The position numbers were made by a program, and so were the translations under genes. This document shows positions 26,739-40,100 of a DNA stretch of 64,000 nucleotides, one piece after another. The notes under the pieces were generated by a model. The model saw only the letters and a list, made by a program, of their open reading frames with translations, was not told the origin of the DNA and ran no database searches. Origin of the DNA: Lycocorax pyrrhopterus obiensis (Eukaryota; Chordata; Aves; Passeriformes; Paradisaeidae); contig JACSVZ010000022.1 of NCBI GenBank assembly GCA_014706295.1, positions 13,720,830-13,784,829 of the forward strand. The letters run 5' to 3'. The stretch's first letter is position 1. Each line of letters starts with the position of its first letter.

Positions 26739-28393
26739 GAAAATCAGCCATGAAAAAGCTGCAAGGCTTTTAAGTATGAATAATTTGCTGATGGTCTAGG
26801 AAGGGATTACAGCGCTGAATACACATTTCTATAAATATTAAACCAGATTTTTTTAAGGAAACTATACTTCGGGACCTGCTTACAACAGCTGAAATAGCTA
26901 TAGAATTTTGTTTTCCTCCTATCCTCTGTCAACTTTTCAAGAATTTGATGTTTCTGAAGAGCCATCACGCCGAGACATTTAAGTCAATCTAACCTACTTT
27001 AATTTTAATCTTCAGAAATCAGTCAGATTTCATTTGGTGTCTGACTTTGTGGTGAAATATTTACGTAACTGGGTTGCTGTTCAATGCTCCATTTCAGCTG
27101 AAGTGCTGAACTCGTTGGAGATCTGAGTTCTGCTCCCCCATGGGTTGTAGAGAAGGACTCCTAGTCTGAGTGGGCCATCAGATATTTTGGGTTTCCTCTC
27201 TGAAGGCCTGACCCACTGAAGTTGGTGCAAGCATCATCACCGACAGCAGCAGACTTTGATCCGTCCAGGCTCGTATCACGCAGCATTTACCACCAGGCTG
27301 TAAATACAGCAGTAGAGAAGCAACGATGGGAATTTGGCGGAATTTTCTTGCACAGAGATGGAATCTGTGGTAGCAGGGATGCAGGAGTTACAAAGTAGGA
27401 GAGGAACAGTCAGTATTGCTGTTTAGATGACGGTGTGTGTCACAAAGCAGAACAAATGTCTGGGTATGTAACGTGGGCAGGTGTTAACTTCCACCACAAG
27501 ATATCAATTTACAGCCTGTGTTCTGGGGATATTTTTCTCTAATACTGAAATGCTTTGCTTTCATGGCTTAAGGTGCTGAAATTTTACTTCCGTCTCCTTC
27601 AAAACTGTGAGTTATGCCTGAGAAATAATGCAAGACTTAATGTGTGAATAGTTCTTGGTTTGGAGTTTGGCTACGGCTGTGAATAGCTGTGAGGTACGGA
27701 ACAGAGGCAGGAGAGCTGTCATTATTGCTGGATGGGGCTGTAATTGCACAGATTTCTGCACACTGAAATAGGTTGTTGTCTCTTGCAGCCAGTTTTGAGG
27801 TCTGGTAGGAACATAAACAAATTTTAACTACAGCTATGTGGCCCAAAGCTGGGTTTGTGGTAGCTGCTGTTTCTCGACAACGTGACAAACTCTTTTTAAA
27901 TCATTTACCCATTTTTCTCACCTGTCTCCCTTGGAAATCAGTTTTCTTTTCAGGCAAAGTTATTGGTAAAAATAGGGTATTTTATCCTACTGCCTACAAC
28001 TTTACAGCACCATATGGATCATTAAGGCCTACAAATGCTTAAAGTAGAGCTCATGAGGAGAGTGCGAGTCAACATCCACACTCACTGAATAGACATTACT
28101 CCTGGAATATTGTCATTCTGGGGATTAGCTGGTGAAAAACAGAACTTTACAATGGAAGAACTAATAAAGGGCCAGCAATCAACTCCAAGACAACACAGAT
28201 GCGCTCACTTGATAAGAGTAGGTCTATTTAAAAGACAAATTCTAATAGTCCATTATAGAGAAGAAAAAACCCACAACAACATGACAGTATCTGATGCAGT
28301 TTTCCATTTCACTGCAACTCCCAAACTGAATAAATCAACATGATTGCAAACTTCATCTTCTCGTGCCTTATAGACTGTGGCACGTTGGGATCT

Positions 28394-28412
28394 ATCCCGC
28401 TGTAAGCGGGAT
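28394..28412. repeat. Perfect 8-bp inverted repeat, 3-base loop
   Basis: ATCCCGCT, a loop of GTA, then AGCGGGAT form an exact hairpin in otherwise A/T-rich DNA. Each arm contains a CpG, which is unusual in this CpG-poor window. Function unknown; a structure this short can arise by chance. Confidence 0.7.
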
Positions 28413-31312
28413 TTGCTGTGAAATTTGTGTTTCTAATGCAGCTGTTGGCAAGAGGCTGCTGTGCAGATTCCTGGTATCCAGCCTCCCTTCTATTTCTTAG
28501 CCATTTTCACGTTTGTTTCTGGCTTCCCAGCATCTCTGACGGTGCTGTTTCCTGGGCTTTTCCTAGTACAAGGCACACAGCTGTGGTCTAACCAGTGTGG
28601 AGTGATTTTGTGTTCTCTCTTCTCTCTTAGTCCTTCACGGTCTCTGACTCTTGCTGAGCACTCCGTGTCCCACAGACCCCAGTGCCCCACACAAACCCAG
28701 TGCCAGTGTGATCCAGGCAAACACTTCCTTTATCTGTACCCATAACCATCCTCTTAAACCAGTTAATCTCGGGGTACACGTATTAAGCTTTGTGATTTTG
28801 TGTGTACATAGTGACTGGAAGCACATGAACTTAGCAGGCCCCAATACAGCAATATGTAATATCAAACAAAATTTAGCAGGGCTTAGAGATTGGATTTGCT
28901 AATTATGTTGTTTTCGTGACATTCAAAAGAACCAAATCCTAGCTATTAAGGCAGAGCATGCAGAATAACCTGTTAATTTGGACTATTTAATAGAAACAAC
29001 TCGGTCTCTGAGAGAAAGAGGAAAAGTAATTACCGTTGTGTTGTTAAAACCAGACATTGAGGTAAAATCATGGCAAGCAGGTCAACATTTTCCTTTTTTA
29101 AAATAATAAAAAATGCAAAATTGTAGCTGTTAGCCCTACAAATTTCAGTCGGGATTTAACTACCTTGTCAGTTTGGTCTGCAGTGCACTGAATTTAATAG
29201 AATTGTTCCATGAATTTTGATGGCACCTCGATTGAGTTCTACCAGTGCATGGTACAGTCAGTAGGCAACAATTTGCAGGTACATTTGTCACAGGATGCTG
29301 AAAGCTGTGAGTGCTTAGTGACTGCACCTCTCCCCCTCCCAGAGAATATTCCTGGGTAACTCCTTCGAGCCAACATAAAAAAACTTTGGCAGAAGCTTTC
29401 TGAGGCTCTCAGCTAAAATTATAGGAGTGAAAGACTTTGAATAAATTACCCACATATATAATTCATGCTCAAAATACAGTTTGTTCATTCCATCTCCACC
29501 CTCTGTACACAATCTCAGTACATAATATACAGTGCCTTCGAAAAGTGGAAAATTGGCTTGATAAACAGGTGTGCCACAGATAAGTCTGCTCTGAGTCTTC
29601 AGCTCTGTGTGTCAAACACCTTAATCATGATTCATGGCACTTGATAACCTACAGTTAGGCATTATCATAATCAGGTACAGTTGTGTCATAGATCTATGTA
29701 CAAATTATGTTAAATAATTGTTTTGAAATCACATCTAATCATGAGAAACAGCATTCTGGAAAATATTTCTAACACAGCTCAGGTTACAGTCCTTGCTGGT
29801 ACCTAATCAATAACAAGGTTTTCCAGCACCTAAAGAAATCCTTTTTCCTGAGAATATGAAGGCCACACAGGCCTGATGGACTTGGAACTAATCCATAAAA
29901 AAACCCCTTAATTTTTCTGTAAACAGGACAGATTATTTTATTTCATCTTTTTGACTACAGAACTTTTCTTGATAAAAAATTGGCCAGGATAAGGGAGAGC
30001 ACAAGGGCTCCCCAGTACAGATCAGGCTGCTGGGCTGAGGCCTTAGTGATGCTGGGATATGCATCATTACTTAAAGCAGCTACAAGTTATTGGGATAACT
30101 TCTGACTTCCAGATATGTCTGAGGTAATGTTGCACTTTTGGAATGTAGTTTGTGATCAGTTTCCTTATTTTCTCCATCTGCATACTCATTTCCTGGCTAC
30201 AAAACTGTGATTTGGGAACATTCCCTAAAGCTTTTTTAAATTAATCCCAATTATCATTCAGGTTTTAACCTTCTACCCCCACTTTCTCAAGAACACTTTT
30301 TATTTGTCTGCTTTGACAGGGTTGGCTGTGTACACACAGAAGTTTTCTGATAAGGACATGGGGCTTTCTTTAGTTTTTTTTCCATCAGGTTTTTATTGGA
30401 GAATGCTTTTTCACAGGCCAAGTAGATTTTTTTATGGGACTTTCCTAGAGTAATTACTATTGTGAGGGGCTTTCATTGTGCAATTAAGACAAATATTCTG
30501 CGACATTTGTTAATTACTGGAACACTGAAAACACCAAACAAAACAAAACACTCCGTCTTGAAAATAATTGAAGAATCACTTAAGCCAGAGCACCCTGCAC
30601 TGGAAAATGTAAGGTACAAACAAGCAGGCTGAACATCTGCTTTCAATGTGACAACCTTCTATAAAAAAACATGTCAAAGAGAAGATATTATAGGTGCTGC
30701 CTACCTCCAAATACATTTTGCTTCTGAAAAATGTTACTTCTCAGTAAAAATTAAGGAGGTTTCTAATCACAACAGTATCATTAAGAGATGTAGCTTCTGT
30801 GATGAGGTGGCTCAGCTACACGGACCTCTCTTTCACATACTTCCTATTTTCCCCAAAGCTGAAGTCCTAATCCTGAGTTCACCCTCCATCTTCCAACCTC
30901 AAACAAGACTATTTAGAACCTTCATTTTTCTCAGCAAAAGCCAAAATGTGAGGTGAGTTGCCTCTCCCCACTCCAGCAGTTTTTGTGAAGCCATGAAAAG
31001 CTTATGAATGCCAAATTTCAAGTTCCCAAAGCTGACAGTCATTTCTCACTGCCAGATATTCCAGTGTTCACACCAGAGTGATTATCAAATTTACAGGCAC
31101 CATCAAATCATCTTTTCTCACATGATTGCTGGGATGGTTTTCAGTCCTTTTCCCATCTTTTGTCCGTGCAGTTCATCACAGTGTCTGTGCAGCACTCAGT
31201 GCTGGATGTATTCACCATCACAAACCCCTAGTGAGGCAGGGGAGCAGCACTGAATGCAGTGCAGAGGTAACTGAGGGACAAAAAACCTACACTGGAACAA
31301 AGCTGCAATTCT

Positions 31313-31339
31313 GAGCTCTCAGAGCTCTCAGAGCTCTCA
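31313..31339. repeat. Three exact copies of a 9-bp unit
   Basis: GAGCTCTCA is repeated three times head to tail with no differences. The unit contains the palindrome GAGCTC. This is a short, probably young microsatellite-like expansion and may vary in copy number between individuals. Confidence 0.9.
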
Positions 31340-34300
31340 CCCCAACCAGTGGATCAACCTGTGGAGTCTGAGGCTCTACTGCTGAGATTTTAATCATAAA
31401 AACTGTTTTAGTTAATTGAAAGCTGGGTTTCTCTCTCAGGTCTCAGACAGAAGAGACAGTGAAAAGGTATTTCTTTGTGAGCAGGAATCCTTTACAAGCT
31501 TTTCTCTCTACTGTTCTGCTTCTCTCTTTGCTCCTCATTAGCTGCATTAGGCATCGTAATCCCATTATGGAAATGAGTTGGTGAACTAGGAGACATCCTC
31601 CCCAAACACCGTCTTCTCTAGAGAGCTAGAGAGGGAAAGACATCATCTCAAACCCATTTCCAGCCAATCAGAATGGGAATGTGACCAATCAGTGACCACA
31701 GTCATATCATAATTAGGGAATTAGAACTGAAACCACAGTGTTTGAAAAATCCGTTTTCAGGCTTTAGGAATAATTCTTCCATTATGATTCCCACTCTTCA
31801 AGGCTTGTTTGGCTGATAACAATGAGAAAATTCACTCTTGTGCTGCATAATGCAGTGCCAAAGTATACAGCACATCCAAAAAAATTCATCTCAATGCGGA
31901 AATCGTCTGTCAAATGCCACAACATCTGTCTTACACAGCTGAGCAAATTTGCCAATCTTTTAGTAGAATATGATAATGGTGATGAATGCATTGACAAGGT
32001 GACATGAGCTCCCACAGCAAGCAATATTTCAGAGAGGGGTTTTCTTCCTTAAACAAAGTAAGAGATCACAACCAACCCTGTGGAAAAATTGCTGCACAGA
32101 AATTGAGGGAGATCCTGGATGACCCTCTGTCACACATCCTTCACCATGGCATGGTTGATGCTGTGGCAAACAGCCTGCCTGGGGAGCTGTGTGTTTCTAT
32201 GTCTGCTGCGGATCCACACTGCCCTAATGAAGATTTTATTGTAGACAAGATTACGTTGTGGAACTTGAAATCAGGAATTTTATATTCTTCCTGGGCTGAA
32301 ATAAAGAATGTCCAGACAAAAGCCTTGCTTATTGGAAAGTGCTGATATTTTGGTTTCCAAGCGAAATAAAACAGAGTGCTTCGGTCTTACCCAAATTCTT
32401 ACTGAAAACAAGTTCCCATTGTGGCTTCCCCAATACAGCCTGCGTGGCAATCCTGTCGTGCACGTTTGACTTTGCCAGGCACCAATCCTTGGCTTGAGCA
32501 AATGAGGAACAGTGGGAGCATTGTCCCATTGCAGAACGTAATGACCTTCAGCAGCAGGTGAATCCAGACAAGTGTAAGAAAAGAGAAAGTGACTTGCTAA
32601 TGCAGGAGGATTAAAACCTTGTCATGGCCTGAGCTACTTTCTTCCATAGATTATTCTGGGGTCCTGCTTAGAATTTGTGCTGCAAGGTAAATAATTCTTT
32701 AACACTTGAAGATTTTTTTTCTCCCTGAAAACGCCTCCTTCTCAGGGTAAGGTTTAGCCTTTAAAATGGGAATAAACTAGGAAGGAATTTTGAAATATAT
32801 TGATAGGATTGATTCTCCAGCTGCTTTATCAGAGTGGATGAATTTGATTCCAACTAAGGAGTGGGATCTGTTTGTGGTAAGGACCTAAACCTCTCAAATT
32901 TAGTTACCATTTCATTAGCATAAGATCTTTACCAAAAAGGGTAAATCAGATCAACAGTTTTATCACAGATGACACTACCTAGACGTCTTATTGGAGTAGT
33001 TTGATTTATTAAGTTTTTCTGCCAATCCATAATTTTTGTATATGGGAACTACTCATTTGCACATCATTGAAATAAGTGACTGTTAGATAAGAGACAACTT
33101 GAGACCCACTTTCATTTGCATTTAGCAAGTCAAGCTGATGTTTTTCACATCATTTATTAAATGAGTTTTAGAAAGATACACACATTTTAATATCCCAGGA
33201 AAATACTCGTGATTCATCTTGTCTGTCTGTTCTCACAGGTTCCATAGAAAAATCCTACATGTTGCATTTATAAAAATCTAGCAGTAAGGACTGGGAGGAG
33301 AGCTGAGTAAAGTATTTGTATTGTGCCTTCTCTGTGGGCTAAATGACGTGAAACTATCCTTCCTTGAGGTTTTATTACACGCTTGGAATTAATTGCAAAA
33401 TACTAACCAAAAGGCTTGCTAAAGTAAAAGGAAATGCATCGTAAAGCAGGATTTGATAACTTTTGGCTTAAATAAGTTGAAGAAGTAAAGATGATTTCAG
33501 TGGCTGACCTGAAGAGAGCAGAAGACAGCAGCAGGCACTGGAGGCACTGCAAATTCCCCCAGGAAACCCTCCCCATCCCCTTTCCCTTGCTGCAGGGAGC
33601 GAGGCAGGGCTTTGCTGCAGTTCTTCCCCTCTGTGGCAGCTGAGCCCCATTCCCAGCTCTGTCCAGAATTCACCTCCCCCGGGGACGGTGGTGCCCATTT
33701 ATTGTGGCCACTTTGGAGCTGGCAGTGGCTGTTTCCCTGCAGTGGGACACAGCTGGAGAGCAGTGCCTCGGTGAGGAAGCGCTGCTGGGAGGAGGGAGCA
33801 GCACACCGGGCTGTGCAGTTGATTTGCAAGCTCCTGGCAGCCCCTGGGTGACAAACCAGAGAGAGCACTGGGCTACAACCAGGTGCCCCTGGTGCTGATA
33901 TGCAGCAGCAGCCACGGGTAAACTGCTTGTAAGGATTAAAAAGTTGTCAAAGGCAGGTTCCATTGATCCACAAAAAGTGAATTCAGCTCCTGCAAATGAA
34001 AGATGTTTCTACTGCCCTTGTGCAGCCACTGCCTCGCTCTCTGCTCTCAGCACCAGCCAGAGTCACATGCAGTTCCATGGAATCATGGAGACTCTTTAAA
34101 AGCTCTAAATTGGCATATACAGAGAGTAGTTTTTACACTTTACTTATAGCATCACAGATATTTATAGAATAAGTAGCATAGAAAGGTTATTAATAGTAGT
34201 AGGAAAGAAGCCGTTTCCCCAGAATAGATGCTGGGTGTAGAAGTGTGTTAGCAAAACCAAGGATTTGGATAAATGTGGAATGTGAAGGAAAAATCCTGAC

Positions 34301-36877
34301 ACTTTAGGTGCTAATGGGTTCTGTGGCACCTAATCAGCAACACAAGTGTGCAAAGGAGTGAAGGGCAGGAAAGTTGATAAAGCTATTTCGGAAAACGTGA
34401 TCTCAAAATGATTTCCCAATGCAAAATATGAATTTTCCAGAGAAAGTTCAGCTCCTGGTGATTTGGAAAGACTCACTTCTGATTTGTCACTAGGCTTCTA
34501 GAAAGTAAAACAAGCTATTCAGACGTCTGTCTGTTCTTTGAAACAAATAAATTGGTGATGAGGCATTTCATTCCTGGTTTGTGGTGACCTAGATCCTTGG
34601 AGAATTAAAAAAAGTAGAAAAATAATTCATGGTGAACTTACTGAGCAATTCAATGATAAAAATTACTTCCAAAGTTTTATCCTTTTTAACTTGAACAGTT
34701 AATTCACGTCCATCAAAAGCCTTTGATGAGATGGATTTCATCTCTGAACACCATTTCATGCTTCATTTTACTACACTGATGGGGGTTTTGGGGTACTCAT
34801 TACTCTCTTTCTTCTTTCTTTTTTTTTAAGGAATAGAAATAATAAATCCAGAGGTTGCTTTATTTTCTTCCTCACTCCAGAAACACTTCCAGGGAGCTTC
34901 ACGCATCAAATATGCCAACAGTGTACAACAGCTGGTTTGTGCTGTGGCTTGTGGACATTGCTCTTTCCTGTGATACCTTGTCGAGAAACACTGAATCCTG
35001 GAGAAGGCTTCAGGCTGGATTCTCGCAGTCCCTCATGCCCCAGCTGGCCTTTAGGAGCCCCAGCACAGTCAGACAGAAGGCAGGAAAGTGGTTTATGTGT
35101 GTGGGCCTCTGGCCTTGCCTGCTCTCAGCCAGCCATAGCAGGGTGTGTTTCTGGAGAAGGGTGAAATTTTTGCTCTGGTGGTGCTGCAAGGTGGGATGGT
35201 GCAGCTGCTTCCTGAGTGCTGCCCAGTCTCACCAAAGTACACAGAGCTCCTGCATAAATTGTTACCTTTAGAGAGCTTGAGTAGTTCTGACTACAGCAAG
35301 TTTTGATCATCATTGCCATGAGTGCAAAGGAGAGGTGATCAAGTGGTAATTAACTTGTTAATGATTTCTGAATAAAGCTGTCTCTTTGTTAAAAATAGGG
35401 TCATGTAGGGGGGGGATAGCTCTTCCCTCTGGACAGGAGAAGTATCCTCAGCCTGCTCACCTTGAGGCACCTTTCCATTCAGCCTTCCTGGAAAATTATT
35501 TCCAATTTTCATCTATTTTTCTAGACCTTTCCAAGAACATCCTGACCTCCTAAAAGCCTTTTTGCCTATGAACCACTCTCTGAAGTTTACATCTCTACAA
35601 GTCAGCCTACACATCTGCCAAAATTGTTTAAATCAGAAGCAGCCCAGTCTGTACACAGAATTCCCCGAGTTCTATATCAGTAAATCAAGAAAATGAAATA
35701 TGTGCACTGAGGCAGTAAGGAATGTATCCTCAGCGTAGATCACTTTGTTATGGTGAATATCTTTGAGTCACTTGTGAATTCTTCTGGTTAAAAGGAAGTG
35801 ACTTTTGTGAACTTTCTCCTTTTACAATGAGCACTTACTGAGTAGGGACTACTGCCTGTAGTCTCCTGAAGATTTTGTATCCAGGGTTTCAAAAAATTTC
35901 CTGTGCATAAGGTGAGAAAGAGTTTTCCTCTGAGAACAGTTATACTGTTGGGCACCAGAGTTTATGAGCAACGTGGAGGTGGAAACCAGGGATGTACCAC
36001 AGGAGAAAACGTGTTTTGTTCTTTTGCCTCTCCTCATTAGAACCCAGAGGCAGGAGAAAATAACCCTGAAGGAAACAGCTTCCCCTCACAGCCACTGTGG
36101 CTGGGGCTGCTGGAGCATGTAATTACATGGAGAGGAAAAAGAGCATGCAGTGAAAGGTTGTCAAAAGCCTCAGGACTCCTAATTCTCTGCCTGTTGTTGG
36201 GAAGTAAAGCCCTCTGTGGCAGAACATGTTTGGGTAATTGGAAAAGGGACACCTACTGCTTTCATTAGCCTCACTGTACCTATGTAAAATAAATGTACAT
36301 TGGCAGTATTTTCCTTATGCCCACAAAGTTCTTGTCTCCAGAGAAAGGGAAAACAAAGGCAACATGTTATAATTTGTACAGCGTTCTTAAAACTATGGAG
36401 TTAATAATGGTGCAACTGAGAAAGGAAGCAGGGTGTAAAATTTGGAAGATAAAGCTGGGCAATGCTGCTTTGAAGTTCCAGAGAGGATAAGCAATGGCAG
36501 GGAGAGGGAAGCAAACCAGCAGTGGGGTAATGCCAGAACATCCTGGTCTCTTTGTCGTGTTCACCTTTGTTCTAGAAGGGAAATTAGAGAGAAAACTTTG
36601 TCATTGTGCTGGGCAAACAGGAACGTTTTGTAAAACCAAGAACGGAGGGAGAATTTGTATATTAATTCCTTTTTCACCAAGTTCCCTGACCTTCAAACCA
36701 ACAGAGAAATTAGGAAACAATACTGGTTTGTGTATTTCAGATACATAAGGAGCAATATTCTGCACACCCAAGACACCAAAGGTAAAATTGAGGTGTTTCT
36801 TTCTGACCTGAGGAAGGAAATGCAATGTATAAACCCCAGTGAAATAAAGTTCTCTGTTGTCCATGAGCCCAAAGTAG
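31340..36877. other. Non-genic stretch with a G+C-rich patch
   Basis: No gene is recognised. A 113-codon ATG frame at 32004-32345 (+) has unremarkable content. The patch 33480-33900 is G+C-rich with overlapping frames on both strands but few CpG, so it is not a CpG-island promoter. A long pyrimidine tract ends in AAG at 34828-34830 like a strong splice acceptor, but the frame entered there hits a TAG at once. A 138-codon open frame follows in the same phase without an ATG at its opening (34855-35271). A run of eight G occurs near 35408. Confidence 0.6.
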
Positions 36878-37167
36878 AAGCAGCTTGGGGCAGAGAGACC
36901 TTGTCAATGCATTTAAACACCTGAAAGCGTGGTGCAAAGAGGACAGAGTCAGACTCTGTTCCATGGAAAAGGGCACAAATCAAAGCACAGGAGGTTTGTT
37001 TGAACCTCCTGAAGCACTTCTTTTCTGTGAGGGTGCCTGGGCCCTGGAACAGCTTACCCAGGGAGCTCGTGGAGTCTCCGTCCATGGAGCAGAGGCGTCG
37101 GACCTGGCAACCTCCACAAGTCCCTTCCAACCACAACCATTTTGTGCTTTCACCATTCCATGAATCT
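36878..37167 (+). mobile_element. CR1 LINE 3' end, 5'-truncated
   Basis: About 290 bases match the 3' untranslated region of avian CR1 elements in order. A GGGGCAGAGAGACCTTGTCA block (consensus 'GGGGAGACCTTAT') comes first, then a TTTAAACACCTGAAAG block. These are followed by CTTCTTTTCTGTGAGGGTG, by CTGGAACAGCTTACCCAGGG with GTGGAGTCTCCGTCC, and finally by CAAGTCCCTTCCAACCACAACCATT with an ending like ATTCCATGAATCT. The copy is diverged and has a small deletion between the 'GTCTCCGTCC' and 'CTTCCAACC' blocks. It encodes nothing. The 147-codon frame on the opposite strand is an antisense shadow of this well-known block. Such tails come from incomplete reverse transcription at insertion. Confidence 0.92.
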
Positions 37168-40100
37168 CTAGTTTGCTGTGGGAGGAGAAATAAGCTCTGC
37201 CAGTAACATTTTAGTGTTGCTGACTGCTCCGTCCAAGCTGGCTACCATGTGAGGGAGCAGAGCTACATAAACTCCACTGTCTGCTCCCTTCCTTAAACAC
37301 CGTCTCATCATGCAAAAGGAAATCCATGGCAGGAAGAAAGCTCTTTGCTAAGCAATACAGCAGTACCACAGTGTTCAGAATCTGGCTTTAAAGCAGCAAC
37401 AAGAAAAAAAACAGAGCTTCCTCTTCTCTCCTTCTGCAGTGATGCAATTTGACACCACTGCTTGGTTTTGACACATTCAGAGAGGGAGGAAAAGAGTCAT
37501 AGTTTAGATATGCCAGACTTTTTCTTAAAAATAAAACTGTGAAAGCTTGGTAAGCCTACGTACTATGCAGGAGTATAAATGGACACAAACGTGTTTTACA
37601 CACTCCTACCAAATACCTTTTTATAAATACTAGATCAGTGTTTTCTCAGATACTCAATCACAGCCTTCCCAAGTCTCTAAAAGGGGTCATAAAATGTTAC
37701 TCAGCAGAGTCAGCAGCAGCTCTGCTCCTACAGGGCAGAGTGTGAACAGGCTGTAATTACTGGCTTCAAGTGTTCTCAGTAGCCAGGGACCTATTAGCTA
37801 TCATTAATTGGTGGCAGCAGTTCAGGCAGTTGTACAAAGACAGATGAGCTGGAAGGACATTGCAGAGGCCAAAAGTTGAAGAATCGCAGTATCAGTCAGA
37901 GTAATGGACCTACCTGGGTAGATTGCAAAAATACGCCAAATTTTCCCAAAGATACCACCAGTTGTTTGAGTCAAATCAGATTTTTTTAAAGGAAAGGTTA
38001 CAAGAAACTGCACGTTCCGTGTTCACTGAGTTCTCAGTTTGTGTGTTCCCCAGCTGGCCCCAGACCAGGGAGGCTCTTCACTGAGAAGTGGAGTCCCCTG
38101 TTCAGTGTCACAGAGTCACACTCAAACAGAACAGACTCAGACAAGTAAGTACCTTGATCCCAAAATTGAGCCCATTGAACCCTGGCTTCTGAGGACAAGA
38201 GGACAGGCACTGAACTTTCAGTGTCTGAGGAGTGAAGGACCCTTCAAGGCCCTGCCTTGCAGTGTTACAGAGCCATTACCACAGCTAGTTGCTGTCCACT
38301 GCACATCTTTTACACCTTTTCTTCCTCGCTGTCTTTGCCAGCCTTTTCCTAAACAGTCAGAATACTCTGTTCTTCCATTTAACTGACTTAAACTGTTTGA
38401 CAGTGTCAATTCTCAATGCAGAATTAAGATTAATTATAAAGTTACAGGTAACCCATGACACAGGAATATAAATGATCAAAGATGTATCTGCATATTTGTC
38501 TTGTTTCCTTATTTTATAGCTCCTTAAATACATTATTTATCATTATTTTATTGTGGTTTTAAAAGGTTTTATTCATTGGCAAGATTTTCCAAAGACAAGT
38601 GCTGCAGTCCATCCATGATGAACAGAAGCTCCCATTAATGACAGTGAGAGCTCTGGATCAATAGCAAAATACAGCCCCAGGGTCTGAGCTCTGCTGGAAT
38701 AATCGCAGTGTCTGCTCCCTGGGGGTTGGAGGGCTGGAGGAGATGAACTGCTCTGAGCAGGCAGTATTAATACAGTCACATCCTGTATCACACTGGTCAA
38801 CGTGTGACCTTGGGTCTCACAAGCACAGAAAAAAAATCTGCCAGTACAAATGTTAGCCAAGATTTTAACAGAGAACTTCACAGGCATCAGAGAGCTTGGA
38901 ATTTCTAAACCACGTAACTTCCTAAGCTCTTTCACATTATCCCTTGGATCTGTCTTTCATGTTAACCTGTGATTCAGAAAGTCTTCCTCGTGCTCTCTTT
39001 TCTTGGGTTGGATATATTTTTAAGTATTCTGACTTCCAAGAATTCTTTTTTTTCCCCTCTTTTTTTTTTTTTTCTTAGTAAGAAAGGATTTTCTTCTTCT
39101 AACACACTGTATCTTTCTTTGGCTTTTATGTCTCAGAGTGGGCATGAACTCAAGAGAGCTTTGCCATTTGCTGCAGTTCGGAGAAGAATTGAGGCACTTG
39201 AATGATCTCCTTGGAGGAAGGAGTCTATTAATCTAGACCTTACAGAGCTCTTTATGCATTTATGAGGCTTTAAAAATGGATTATTAATACAGTCTATTCA
39301 GATCTTCATGTTGTCATCAGATTCTCCCTTTGTTTCCCCAAAAATGCCAGCTTTAAGAGATTTTTAGCAAAATTTCCCTTAAGTGTCTTGGTTCCTTGCA
39401 TGCCCAGAATGTGATCCCTGTGGAAGTGAATGAAGTTTCTATAGTGCCCTTTTCTAAGTGTTCCTCACAGCTTCCATCTACTCTGATTCCACCTAAAGAT
39501 CTCAGCCATGCTGTCACTGCTGTTCCTAAATCCGTCACTCTTTGTGCCAAAACCATCTTTTCATTACATAAAAGTACCTGAGGGACTGGGTGGTTTCAGT
39601 CTGAAGGAGAACCATCACACCTTCCTAAAATTGTGATCAGTGCCGATTTTAGTCATTAAATTAATGGTATGTCATTGTTTATTAAGTTAATCGTCAATGT
39701 GCTACTCCTTATCTTTGAGCAGTTTTGAAGCAGTTGTTAGTGTACTGTGTTTATTCACACATATATTTTCGGGAGACCCAAATGAGTGCTAACAGCTGTA
39801 TTTTTTCACCAAAAACATCATTGTTAATAATTCCTGAGTCAGCTTATGAAACATCCAATACACTTACGCACCTGAGAGCAACAGGAATGCTTCATTCCTG
39901 ATACCCCCCCTAGCACCTGCAACAAATATTTCCCTGGGACACAGGGAAAGAAGGAAATAAACCATAAGGAAAGGAATTTTCCACTCTCAAGCAGGGTGAA
40001 AAAAAAGTTACGGAGTCCTTCATCATTGGGAGAGAGTCAAGTCATGTCCTCACCCTCATTAACTCTGGGAAAGCTACGTGGGTTTAAATTGGCAAAACAA

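Larger units (their letters stand above)
25281..31312. other. Non-genic stretch with several candidate regulatory segments
   Basis: No gene is seen. Overlapping short frames near 25281-25632 on both strands are typical of chance. Repeat-free segments rich in homeodomain-type words lie at about 25760-26000, 26680-27080, 28110-28345 and 29520-29740. Short landmarks are a run of 14 A at 26725-26738 and an 8-bp perfect inverted repeat with a 3-base loop at 28394-28412. The frame at 30648-30956 opens with GTG and has no recognisable content. Confidence 0.6.

Noticed and set aside
27115..27140. GGAGATCTGAGTTCTGCTCCC, resembling a SINE B-box region
   Set aside because: No A-box partner or SINE core on either side; a 20-base similarity is too little.
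33480..33900. G+C-rich patch considered as a CpG-island promoter
   Set aside because: CpG dinucleotides are few despite the G+C content, and there is no transcription-start-like context.
34070..34115. Possible minus-strand CR1 end (CCATGGAATCATGGAG with TTTAAAAGCTC)
   Set aside because: Only two short words fit. The GTTTGGGTTGGAAGGGACC-type block that should lie between them is missing.
34828..35271. Strong pyrimidine tract and AG followed by a 138-codon frame
   Set aside because: The codon after the first full codon from the acceptor is TAG in the same phase, so the frame cannot be entered from this splice site.
36693..37136. 147-codon minus-strand open frame
   Set aside because: It lies antisense to the CR1 tail at 36878-37167. 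Such frames recur wherever this repeat occurs and are not genes.
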